From contig JAFUEP010000025.1 in NCBI GenBank assembly GCA_017470345.1, positions 1 through 64,000 of the forward strand: a DNA stretch of 64,000 nucleotides. The letters are read 5' to 3'. Origin of the DNA: Prevotella sp. Its GTDB lineage: Bacteria > Bacteroidota > Bacteroidia > Bacteroidales > Bacteroidaceae. The notes beneath the pieces are model-generated. The model saw only the letters and a list, made by a program, of their open reading frames with translations. It had not been told where the DNA came from and did no database searches. Below, one piece after another: positions 15,908 to 24,188 of the stretch (its first letter is position 1; each line of letters starts with the position of its first letter). The position numbers and the translations under genes are program-made.

Positions 15908-17917
15908 ATGAAACTCAGAAGTCTTTTCCTCATCCTTTCAGCTGCAGCCGCACTCACGTCAGAGGGGCGGCCCCAGCTGCCGCCACTGTTTACCGACAAC
16001 ATGGTTTTTCAGCAACAGGCCGATGCCCCCATCTGGGGACTGGCCAAGCCGGGCAAGAAAGTCACCGTCAGCACCTCATGGAACAACTCGACCGTCATCA
16101 CTACGGCCGACGCTGAGGGACGGTGGCGCACCAGCCTGCGCACACCAGAGGCTGGCGGCCCCTACACCGTCACCGTTAACGACGGTCAGCGGCTCGTGCT
16201 CCGCAACGTCATGGTGGGCGAGGTGTGGCTCTGCTCGGGTCAGTCGAATATGGAAATGCCCATCGACGGCTGGGGCCGCGTGCTGAACTACGAACAGGAG
16301 AAGCAGGAGGCCAACCAATATCCCGACATCCGGCTGCTCCAGGTGAGCCGTCAGACGAGCCCGAAGCCCCTGACCGATTTGCAGACCAACCTCGGTGGCG
16401 GCTGGCAGGTCTGCTCCGCCCAGAGTGTCAAGGAGTTCTCGGCCACCGCCTATTTCTTCGGACGCAACATCCATCAGACGCAGCATGTCGCCGTCGGCCT
16501 GATCGACGCCTCCTGGGGCGGCACGTTCATCGAGCCGTGGACCAGCAGCGAGGCCCTCCGCCTCCATCCCGACATGCAGGAGGCCCTCGACGCCCTCAGC
16601 CTCGTGCCTGTTGACAAGTCTGAGCGCGAGCGCCTCTACGCCGACCGCCTCACGGCCTGGAAGCAGCGCGTCATGTCGCTCGACCCCGGCTTCGACGACG
16701 CCCTGCAGCCGCTATGGGCCGCCGCCACGTTCGACGGCGACGCCGCATGGCCGACGATGACCATACCCGTGGAGTGGGAGAAGGCTGGGCTCGACAACTA
16801 CGACGGAGCCGTCTGGCTTCGCCGCACGGTCGACCTGCCTGCCTCGTGGGCCGGCCGTAGCGTGACGCTCTCCCTCGGTCCGCTGGTCGACGACATCGAC
16901 CATACTTACTTCAACGGTGAACTCGTCGGACAGACCGATGCCTACGGCCAGCAGCGGCTTTACACCATCCCCGCCAGGCAGGTGAAGGGTGGGCGTGCCG
17001 TCATAGCCCTCCACATCGTCGACACTGGTGGCGGCGGCGGTCTCTACAGTGCTGCCGACCAGCTCTACCTCGAATGTCGCGGTGAGCGCATCGCCCTCGG
17101 CGGCCCGTGGCGCTATCAGCCCACCGTGGCCCTCGCCCAGGTTCAGCCCGTGCCCGTCAACGACTCGTCGACGCCCAATCTGGTCAGCGTGCTCTTCAAT
17201 GCCATGATCAATCCCCTTGTCGGCTTCGCCATTCGTGGCGCCATCTGGTATCAGGGGTGCAACAACGAGCATAAGGGCTATCAGTATCGCGAGTTGCTTC
17301 CGCTGATGATTCGCGACTGGCGCGCCCGCTGGGGCTACGACTTCCCCTTCTACATCGTCCAACTGGCCAACTACAAGCAACTCCAGACCGAGCCCGGCGA
17401 CGACGAATGGGCCGAGGTGCGCGAGGCTCAGGCCATGGCCGCACAGCATGTGGAGAAATCGGGGCTGGCCTGTCTGATTGACATCGGCGAAGCCAACGAT
17501 ATCCATCCGCGCAACAAGCAGGAGGTGGGGCGCCGGCTGGCACTCATTGCTCGGGCCAACACCTATGGCGAGCAGGGACTGGAGTTCTCAGGCCCCGTCT
17601 ATCATGGCTATCAGATTGAAGGTGACAAGATCCGCATCTTTTTCCATCATGCCGATGGGCTGCGCACTGCCGACGGCGGTCCCCTCAAGGGCTTCGCCAT
17701 TGCCGGCAGCGACCATCGCTGGCACTGGGCTGAGGCTCGTATCGACGGGCATAGCGTCGTCGTCAGCTCGCCCGACGTCCCTGCGCCCGTAGCTGTGCGC
17801 TATGCCTGGCACGTCAACCCTCTCTGCAACCTCCAGAATGCCGATGCTTTGCCTTGTGTCCCCTTCCGCACCGATGATTGGCCCGGGCTCTCCATCAACA
17901 ACCATTGGGCGAACTGA
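15908..17917 (+). CDS. Sialate O-acetylesterase family carbohydrate esterase
   Basis: The 669-residue secreted SGNH-fold esterase has VWLCSGQSNMEMP with catalytic Ser113, and the late block DIGEANDIHPRNKQEVGRRL with Asp531 and His533. A beta-sandwich insertion in the middle (about 270-390, with VWLRRTVDLPASW and the Gly-rich turn VDTGGGGGLY) is normal for the family. Despite the name, members in plant-glycan loci commonly remove acetyl groups from hemicellulose or pectin side chains, the more likely role beside GH36. It is followed by hairpin repeat copy B. Confidence 0.88.
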   Translation: MKLRSLFLILSAAAALTSEGRPQLPPLFTDNMVFQQQADAPIWGLAKPGKKVTVSTSWNNSTVITTADAEGRWRTSLRTPEAGGPYTVTVNDGQRLVLRNVMVGEVWLCSGQSNMEMPIDGWGRVLNYEQEKQEANQYPDIRLLQVSRQTSPKPLTDLQTNLGGGWQVCSAQSVKEFSATAYFFGRNIHQTQHVAVGLIDASWGGTFIEPWTSSEALRLHPDMQEALDALSLVPVDKSERERLYADRLTAWKQRVMSLDPGFDDALQPLWAAATFDGDAAWPTMTIPVEWEKAGLDNYDGAVWLRRTVDLPASWAGRSVTLSLGPLVDDIDHTYFNGELVGQTDAYGQQRLYTIPARQVKGGRAVIALHIVDTGGGGGLYSAADQLYLECRGERIALGGPWRYQPTVALAQVQPVPVNDSSTPNLVSVLFNAMINPLVGFAIRGAIWYQGCNNEHKGYQYRELLPLMIRDWRARWGYDFPFYIVQLANYKQLQTEPGDDEWAEVREAQAMAAQHVEKSGLACLIDIGEANDIHPRNKQEVGRRLALIARANTYGEQGLEFSGPVYHGYQIEGDKIRIFFHHADGLRTADGGPLKGFAIAGSDHRWHWAEARIDGHSVVVSSPDVPAPVAVRYAWHVNPLCNLQNADALPCVPFRTDDWPGLSINNHWAN

Positions 17918-17964
17918 AAGAGAAGGCAGGACCTTATGGCAAGTTCGGAAATACGACTGGTTAA

Positions 17965-18161
17965 GTTCGAATTTTCTTTACATTCTTAACCGTGTTTGAA
18001 GGAGAAACGCTGTTTCTCGGGGCATAAAGCGGTGCTTTTCGACCAGAAAAGCACCGCTTCTTTCATCGAAAAGCACCGCTTCTTTGTTCTTGTTTTGGAA
18101 TTACGCTGATTTTCAGGTGGTTAGAAAAAATGGTGGAAAAGATACGAAATTTTGTTACATT
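17965..18161 (+). repeat. Hairpin repeat element, copy B (197 bp)
   Basis: The ends GTTCGAATTTTCTTTACATT (17965-17984) and ATACGAAATTTTGTTACATT (18142-18161) are diverged forms of the shared end sequence. The core has AAAGCGGTGCTTTT (18026-18039) facing AAAAGCACCGCTT (18047-18059), and a second AAAAGCACCGCTTCTTTG unit (18069-18086). It lies between the convergent esterase and GH3 genes. The rest of the gap 17918-18193 holds nothing else recognisable. Confidence 0.8.
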
Positions 18162-18193
18162 TCCGGCCTCTGTCACCATAGGGCGAGAATATG

Positions 18194-20797
18194 TCAGTCA
18201 GCCGGGGGAACGGTTATTCTGATGGTCTTTAGGTCACGGTCGGCTGAGCTGGTACCGTAATAGATGACATATTGGCCGGGCCGTACGCGCATCGTGTTGG
18301 TCGTGGGGTCCCAGCGCTCGAACGTCTCACGGGGCAAGGCGATGGTGGCAGTGGCCTTCTGGCCCGGCGCGAGGGTGATGCGTGTGAACCCTTTCAGTGA
18401 TTTCAGCGGGCCCTCGGCATCGTCGGGGGCGCTGACGTAGAGTTGGACGACCTCGGTGCCCTCACGCTGGCCGGTGTTCTCGACGGGTACGAGCAGGGTG
18501 TCGTCTTTCACTTTTCCTTTTCCTAACTTAAACGTAGTGAAAGAGAGACCGTAGCCGAAGGGATAGAGCACGGGGCCGCGGAAGTAGCGGTAGGTGCGGC
18601 CCTGCATGCGATAGTCCTCGAAGTCGGGCAGCTGGTCGGTCGAGCGATAGAACGTCAGGGGCAGCCGCCCGCTGGGGTTGTAGTCGCCAAAGAGTACGTC
18701 GGCGACGGCGCGCCCGCCCTGCTCGCCGCCATACCAGGCCTGCACGATGGCATCGCACGATGCCTGCTCGGGCACCATGGCCATGGCCGAGCCACTGCAG
18801 TTGACGAAGATGACGCGCTTGCACATCTGCTTCAGCTGTTTTAGCATTTGCCGCTGTCGCTCAGGCAGTTCGATGCTCTCGCGGTCGCCCCCGCGGAAGC
18901 CCGGCTCGTTGACGCTCATCTCTTCGCCCTCCAGTCGCGAGGAGATGCCGCCGACGAAGACCACCGTCTCTGCCTCGCGGGGCACCTGACGGAGCAGTTC
19001 GTCGTCGGTGAGCTCGCGGTAGCGGTTGATGTCGAACTTCAGTTCGGCACCGCCGCCCTCCTGGAAGTAGTCAATCTGAATCTGATAGTCGCGGCCCTTC
19101 ACCACGTCAATGGTGGGCCAGCAGTACTTGGTGGACTGTGTCTGCCACTCGTTGACCACCGTGTCACCGTCGACAATGAGGCGGAAGCCATCGTCGCCGG
19201 CAATGGCAAACTGCAGCTGCTCGGTCTCGGGGGCGTGGAAGGTGCCGCGCAGCCGGACGGAGAAGTTCTCGCGCCCGATGCCGCGGGCGATGAAGCCGTC
19301 CTCGTTGAGGTTGAAGTTGAGCGGGCGGGTGAAGGTGCGGTGGGCCACGGGTGTGCCCTCCATGCGGGTGCCCAGCCAGACGTCAGCCTCCAGCCGGCCG
19401 AGGTGGGCGAAGCGGTTCTCCGTGCGGACGTTCTTGCTGACATAGCCGCAGCCGTCGATGAACGTGACGTTCTCCTTTCCTATCTTCTCCTGAATCCCTT
19501 CGAGGATAGTCACCGTGTGGGCGGGCCGACCAGAGTAGTTGCCCCAGAGCATTGTCGAGTCGTTGGCGTTGGGGCCCATGACGACGAGGGAGGTGGGCTG
19601 AAGGGGGAGGGCGTTGTTGTCGTTCTTGAGCAGGGTGATGGTTTCGCGGGCCATCCGGAGGGCGAGGTCGCGGTGGGCCTGACAGTTGACGAAGTCCATC
19701 GTCAGGGCGTTCCATTCGCTGACCGAGTCGGGGTCGAAGTCGCCGAGCGAGAAGCGGGCGCGGAGCACGCGGCGCAGGCTCTCGTCGACGCGCTGCTCGC
19801 TGATGAGCCCCTGACCGACGGCCTCGGGCAGCGAGGTGTAGCTGCCGCCGCAGTTGAGATCGGTGCCGCCGGCGACGCCGCGGGCTGAGGCATGGGCCAC
19901 GTCGGGTTCCACGGCGTGATGGCCCTCCACCCAGATGTCGTTGATGGCGTCGCAGTCGCTGACCACCAGTCCGGTGAAGCCCCACTCCTCGCGCAGGATC
20001 TGCCGGAGCAGGCGGGCGTTGCTGCAGCAGGGCTCGCCGTCGACGCTGTTGTAGGCGCACATCACCTCGCGGACGTCGGCCTTCTGCACCAGGTCGCGGA
20101 AGGCGGGCAGATAGGTTTCCCAGAGGTCGCGGGCGGGGATGTCGTCGACGTCGATGCGGTGGCGGCTCCACTCGGGGCCGCTGTGCACGGCGTAGTGCTT
20201 GGCACAGGCGAGGGTCTTGTAGTAGCGGCGGGATTGCGGCTCAGTCGCAACATGCACGGCATTCTTGGCGAGGCCTTGGAGACCGCGGACGACGGCCTGC
20301 CCCATGCGGCTGGTCAGGTAAGGGTCCTCGCCGTAGGTCTCCTGACCACGGCCCCAGCGGGGGTCGCGGAAGATGTTGACGTTGGGGGTCCAGACGGAGA
20401 CGCTCTGGAAGGTGTCGAACGTGCCGGTGCGGGCAGCCTTGTTGTACTTGGCACGCTGCTCGGTGCTGACGGCATCGAAGACTTGATATAACAGCTCATC
20501 GTCGAACGAGGCGGCCATGCCGATGGGCTCTGGGAAGACGGTGGCAAAACCGGAGAAGCCGACGCCGTGGAGCGCCTCGCCCCACCACTGGAACTGATGC
20601 AGACCGAGGCGGTCGACGGCGGGGGAATAGTGCATCAGCAGGTTGGCCTTCTCCTCGATGGTGAGGCGGCTGATGAGGTCGTCGATGCGGGCCTCGCGGG
20701 GGAGGGTGGGGTCGCGGAAGGGCTGGGCTGCGGCGGGGAGGGTTGCGATGACTTCGCAACATACCAGACCGATGATGAGGGGGGCGATGTTTCTCAT
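18194..20797 (-). CDS. GH3 beta-glycosidase with PA14 insertion
   Basis: The 867-residue secreted GH3 enzyme starts with signal MRNIAPLIIGLVCCEVIATL. The N-terminal barrel has QWWGEALHGV and GLVVSDCDAINDIW with nucleophile Asp281; the second sandwich domain is split by a PA14 domain (about 450-592; FAIAGDDGFRLIVDGD), and an Fn3-like domain ends the chain. GLVVSDCDAI is common in xylosidase- and glucosidase-type GH3, so specificity is open. Its ATG overlaps the TGA of the VCBS gene by 4 bp, implying translational coupling. The signal-peptide DNA resembles that of the GH43 gene two genes upstream. A polypurine-derived insert FKLGKGKVKDD lies near residues 753-763. Confidence 0.92.
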   Translation of the reverse strand: MRNIAPLIIGLVCCEVIATLPAAAQPFRDPTLPREARIDDLISRLTIEEKANLLMHYSPAVDRLGLHQFQWWGEALHGVGFSGFATVFPEPIGMAASFDDELLYQVFDAVSTEQRAKYNKAARTGTFDTFQSVSVWTPNVNIFRDPRWGRGQETYGEDPYLTSRMGQAVVRGLQGLAKNAVHVATEPQSRRYYKTLACAKHYAVHSGPEWSRHRIDVDDIPARDLWETYLPAFRDLVQKADVREVMCAYNSVDGEPCCSNARLLRQILREEWGFTGLVVSDCDAINDIWVEGHHAVEPDVAHASARGVAGGTDLNCGGSYTSLPEAVGQGLISEQRVDESLRRVLRARFSLGDFDPDSVSEWNALTMDFVNCQAHRDLALRMARETITLLKNDNNALPLQPTSLVVMGPNANDSTMLWGNYSGRPAHTVTILEGIQEKIGKENVTFIDGCGYVSKNVRTENRFAHLGRLEADVWLGTRMEGTPVAHRTFTRPLNFNLNEDGFIARGIGRENFSVRLRGTFHAPETEQLQFAIAGDDGFRLIVDGDTVVNEWQTQSTKYCWPTIDVVKGRDYQIQIDYFQEGGGAELKFDINRYRELTDDELLRQVPREAETVVFVGGISSRLEGEEMSVNEPGFRGGDRESIELPERQRQMLKQLKQMCKRVIFVNCSGSAMAMVPEQASCDAIVQAWYGGEQGGRAVADVLFGDYNPSGRLPLTFYRSTDQLPDFEDYRMQGRTYRYFRGPVLYPFGYGLSFTTFKLGKGKVKDDTLLVPVENTGQREGTEVVQLYVSAPDDAEGPLKSLKGFTRITLAPGQKATATIALPRETFERWDPTTNTMRVRPGQYVIYYGTSSADRDLKTIRITVPPAD

Positions 20798-22416
20798 TTC
20801 AGGAGGAGTTTCTTGGTTGAAGTGCTGCTGCGCTGGATGTAAAGGCCTGCTTTGGTGGGGGCAAAGGGAAGCTTTGAGCCATCCAAAGCATAATATTGTT
20901 CTTTGAGAGAGGGCACCGGCCGGTGTTCGCCGATGCCATCGGCCTCGACGGTGGTGGCCGTAGCGAAGGGGCTGGGCGCATAAGCCTGGTCGAGCGTCTG
21001 CACGCCGACGGTATAGCTGCTGGGCCCGAAGTGGCGCAGGGCATAGCGATGGACGCTTGATGAAAGCGACGTCTGCAGGTCGGTGCCGACGAGCAGTCGG
21101 CCGCTCTGCGGGTCGGCGGGGATGAGCGTGTAGAGCTCGCCCGTGTCGTCATGCCGCACGTAGAGATTGTAGCGCAGGGCCTCGGCGGCCGACTCGTGGT
21201 CGTTGCCCGCCGTCCAGGTGATGATGAGGCTGTCGCCTTCGATGGTGGCGCTGACGCTCTATGGCGCTTCGGGGCGCACGTTACCCGGCAGGCCTGCATC
21301 CTCGGGGTGGTTCTCATAGACCCGCAGGGGCGACGAATAGCAGCCCTGTGGTGCCCCTGCGCCCGTCCATCCGCCGATGATGATGTCCATGTTGCCGTCG
21401 GCGTCGGCATCGCCCATGTTGATGCCCCCGTCCTGGTTGACGGGAATGATGGGGTAGGTCGTGTCGAGCAGGAATGTGCCGTCGGCCTTTTGATAATAGA
21501 TGCGGGTGCGGAATCCCGAACCGTCGCTGGGCTCGCCGTTGACGATCATGTCCATCCGTCCGTCGGCATTGAGGTCGACGACGAGGGGCGTGGCGCGGCT
21601 GACGCCCTTCACGCCGCTCCTGCTTTCAGGGACCGTCGTGAATGTGCCGTCGCCCTGGCTCAGGTAGATGGGCGCCAGGCAGACCCAGTTGTTGCCGTTG
21701 CCCGTGGCGATGATGTCGAGATGGCCGTCGCTGTTGATGTCGGCCAGGGCCGAACCGCCCTGGAAGGCACCCGTGACGTTGGCCTGCGAGACGTCGGAGA
21801 ACGTGCCGTCGTGCTGATTGCGGTAGAGCTTCAGCGCCGTAGCCGAGTGGTCGCTGTAGCCCGAGAACTCGACGTCGAGCCAGCCGTCGCCGTCGAGGTC
21901 GCCCAGCATGCACGAGCCGTTGGTGGCCGCCTCGAACTGCACGCTCTCCTGCCGGATGAAGCGCCCCGTACCATGGTCGTTGAGATAGAGGTCGACGTGG
22001 CGGCCGTCGTGGTAGGTCATGATGAGCAGGTCGGTGTAGCCGTCGTGGTCGACGTCGCCCGCTGAGACGGGGTTGTAGTAGCCCTCGTCGGTGAAGGGCA
22101 GCAAGCCTGTGTCGCTGACGCGCTGCAGCCGATAGTCGGCCTCGGCCCCCAGGTTGCGATAGAGCGCCACGATGTTGACGTCGGCTTTGATGGTCCAGTC
22201 GCCGCCGCGGCCCACGATGAGCAGGTCGAGCAAGCCGTCGTTATTGTAGTCGAAGAACACACCGTTGGTGTAGGCACTCTGGGCCAGATAGGCCTGCTTG
22301 TCGAGCAGAAAAGCATCGGCCGACAAGCGTCGGGCCAGCACGGCCTGCTCGTCCCATGTGGCCCAGGCGGTCGTCGCCGCCATGCAGCCCCCAATCATCA
22401 ATAGAATCTTTTTCAT
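20794..22416 (-). pseudogene. VCBS/FG-GAP repeat protein gene interrupted by an amber codon
   Basis: From ATG 22416 (MKKILLMIGGCMAATTAWA signal) the frame encodes FG-GAP/VCBS calcium-loop repeats (DYNNDGLLDLL, DVDHDGYTDLL, DLDGDGWLDVE, DINSDGHLDII, DLNADGRMDMI, DADADGNMDII). It then stops at TAG 21259-21261 just after VRPEAP. The same frame continues at once with SVSATIEGDSLIITWTAGND, an Fn3-like domain, and a C-terminal tail ending LLLK at 20794. The intact VCBS gene at 45604 has the matching join (APSAPANVVAERSGNVITITW). So one gene appears split by a single nonsense codon; CAG to TAG is the simplest change. It overlaps GH43 and GH3 by 4 bp each. Confidence 0.8.
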
Positions 22417-24176
22417 TGGAACTCGTAGGTGAAGTCGTCGAAATGAGCCCAACCGCCGTGGTTACCGGCTGTGAAGGAGTAGAGGCCGATGCGGGCGCCC
22501 TTCCAGTCGCGCGACGACTCGTTGAAGCTGTCGCCCAGGTCGGTGAACGTCGAGCCGTCGAGGCTGTAGCTGAACTGGAACTCATTCTTAATGGCATCGA
22601 ACGTGAGGCGCAGAAGAATGGTCGTCGCGACACTGCTGAGGGCCGAGACGATGGTCTCTTTGCCCTCGCGCTCCCAGTAGAGATAGGTCTTGCCGCCGCC
22701 CTTGCGTATGCCGGCGCCGACGAAGTTGGAGCCGATGCACTCGAGCCCAGAGCGCGAGCTGTCGTTCAGCTCTGCGAAGTCGAGCAGGACGGTAGCCTGA
22801 CCGCGATAGCCCATCAGCTTCTGGGTGAGCTGATTGCGTGCCTGGCGCAGGGTCGTGGCATTGCGGGGATGGAGGGTCAGCCATCCCGGACGCTCGCTGA
22901 GCGAGAAGCGCGATGAGTCAGGGTTATGATTCCATTGCCACATGGGGTGGAGCGTAGCCGACGAGAAGTCGTCGCTGCCCTGTGGATAATGCACCGCGCT
23001 GGCGACGCCCGTAGCGGGCTTGCGACAGATCTTCATCGGTTCGCCGATGCCATTGCCGTCGTAGTCGGTGCCGATGGCGGGGAAGCCGTTGTCGCCCCAC
23101 ACGACGGGCTGCAAGTGGACGACGCGGCCCTGCGGGTCGTGGCTCTGGAAGTGGAAGAACCACCACTCGCCCTGGGGCGTGTCGACGAGGGCGCCCTGAT
23201 GCGGGCCGTTGACATTGGTGACGCCGCGCTCGAGCACCGTGCGGCCTTCATAGGGTCCGTAGATGCTGCGCGAGCGGAGCACCTGCTGCCAGCCCGTACC
23301 GACGCCTCCCTCGGGAATGCTGAGATAGTACCAGCCGTCGCGCTTGAACAGCTTGGTGCCCTCCGACGTGTCGCCCCGGTAGACCTCCGTGCCGTCGTCG
23401 AGCAACGTGCGACCGTCGGCGCTCATGCGATGGATGATGATGGGGCCGCCACCCAGTTGCGAGCGGCCCAGATAGGCTTGGCCGTCCTCATCCCAGAAAG
23501 GACAGGGGTCCTCCCATCCGCTCACGGCCCGGACCTGATGGAGCGGTGCCCAGGGACCTCGGATGTCGTCGGCCGTCGACATGAACAGGCCTTCGTCGGG
23601 CGTGCAGACGTACATATAGAAGCGGCCGTCGTGCTCGCGTAGGGCTGGCGCCCACGTGCCGCCGCCATACTTCGACATCGAGTCGTAGCCGGGCAGGTCT
23701 ATGGCCGGATAGATCTGTGCGATGACCTGCCAGTTGACCATGTCGGCGGACTCGAGGATGGGCATGCCCATGAAGTGGAACTCGGAGCAGGTCATGTAGT
23801 ATTTGCTGCCGACGCGGATGACGTCGGGATCGCTGAAGTCGGCATTGAGCACGGGGTTGGCAAAGGTGCCGTCGCCCTGGTCGCCCCAGCGCGGGTCAGC
23901 ATAGAAGTCCTGCTGAGGACCGGCGAGGTCCTGTCCGCCGCAGAAGAGCCCCATGTACTGGCCTTGGGTGTAGTTGCCGAGGACGGGACGGGCGCGGATT
24001 TCGCCGGGGAAGAAATCCTGGCGCGATTCGTCCTGCGAGCCGATGCGGCGGAAGGCGGTGGGGGAGGGCTGGGCGGAGGCGGGGAGGGGTGCGACGACAT
24101 CGCAACATATAAGGACGATGAGGAGGGCCGCGATGGCATTGCAATATGCCGGGGAGGGGGATTTGATGCTGTGCAT
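22413..24176 (-). CDS. GH43 glycoside hydrolase with C-terminal beta-sandwich
   Basis: The 587-residue secreted protein has a five-bladed propeller with NADFSDPDVIRVGSKYY (predicted base Asp116), WEDPCPFWDEDG (pKa-modulating Asp) and GDTSEGTKLFKRDG (predicted acid Glu). NVNGPHQGALVDTPQGEWW is typical of the beta-xylosidase/alpha-L-arabinofuranosidase group, and a concanavalin-like C-terminal domain (about 400-587) follows. The signal region (AIAALLIVLICCDVVAPLPA) is encoded by DNA resembling that of the GH3 gene. It is 12 bp behind GH2 and overlaps the VCBS gene by 4 bp. Confidence 0.9.
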   Translation of the reverse strand: MHSIKSPSPAYCNAIAALLIVLICCDVVAPLPASAQPSPTAFRRIGSQDESRQDFFPGEIRARPVLGNYTQGQYMGLFCGGQDLAGPQQDFYADPRWGDQGDGTFANPVLNADFSDPDVIRVGSKYYMTCSEFHFMGMPILESADMVNWQVIAQIYPAIDLPGYDSMSKYGGGTWAPALREHDGRFYMYVCTPDEGLFMSTADDIRGPWAPLHQVRAVSGWEDPCPFWDEDGQAYLGRSQLGGGPIIIHRMSADGRTLLDDGTEVYRGDTSEGTKLFKRDGWYYLSIPEGGVGTGWQQVLRSRSIYGPYEGRTVLERGVTNVNGPHQGALVDTPQGEWWFFHFQSHDPQGRVVHLQPVVWGDNGFPAIGTDYDGNGIGEPMKICRKPATGVASAVHYPQGSDDFSSATLHPMWQWNHNPDSSRFSLSERPGWLTLHPRNATTLRQARNQLTQKLMGYRGQATVLLDFAELNDSSRSGLECIGSNFVGAGIRKGGGKTYLYWEREGKETIVSALSSVATTILLRLTFDAIKNEFQFSYSLDGSTFTDLGDSFNESSRDWKGARIGLYSFTAGNHGGWAHFDDFTYEFQ

Positions 24177-24188
24177 GGTGCTTTCGGA

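Noticed and set aside
21259-21261. Stop-codon recoding (TAG read as Gln)
   Set aside because: TAG ends other intact genes in this window (828, 35398, 50838), so a genome-wide reassignment is not supported.
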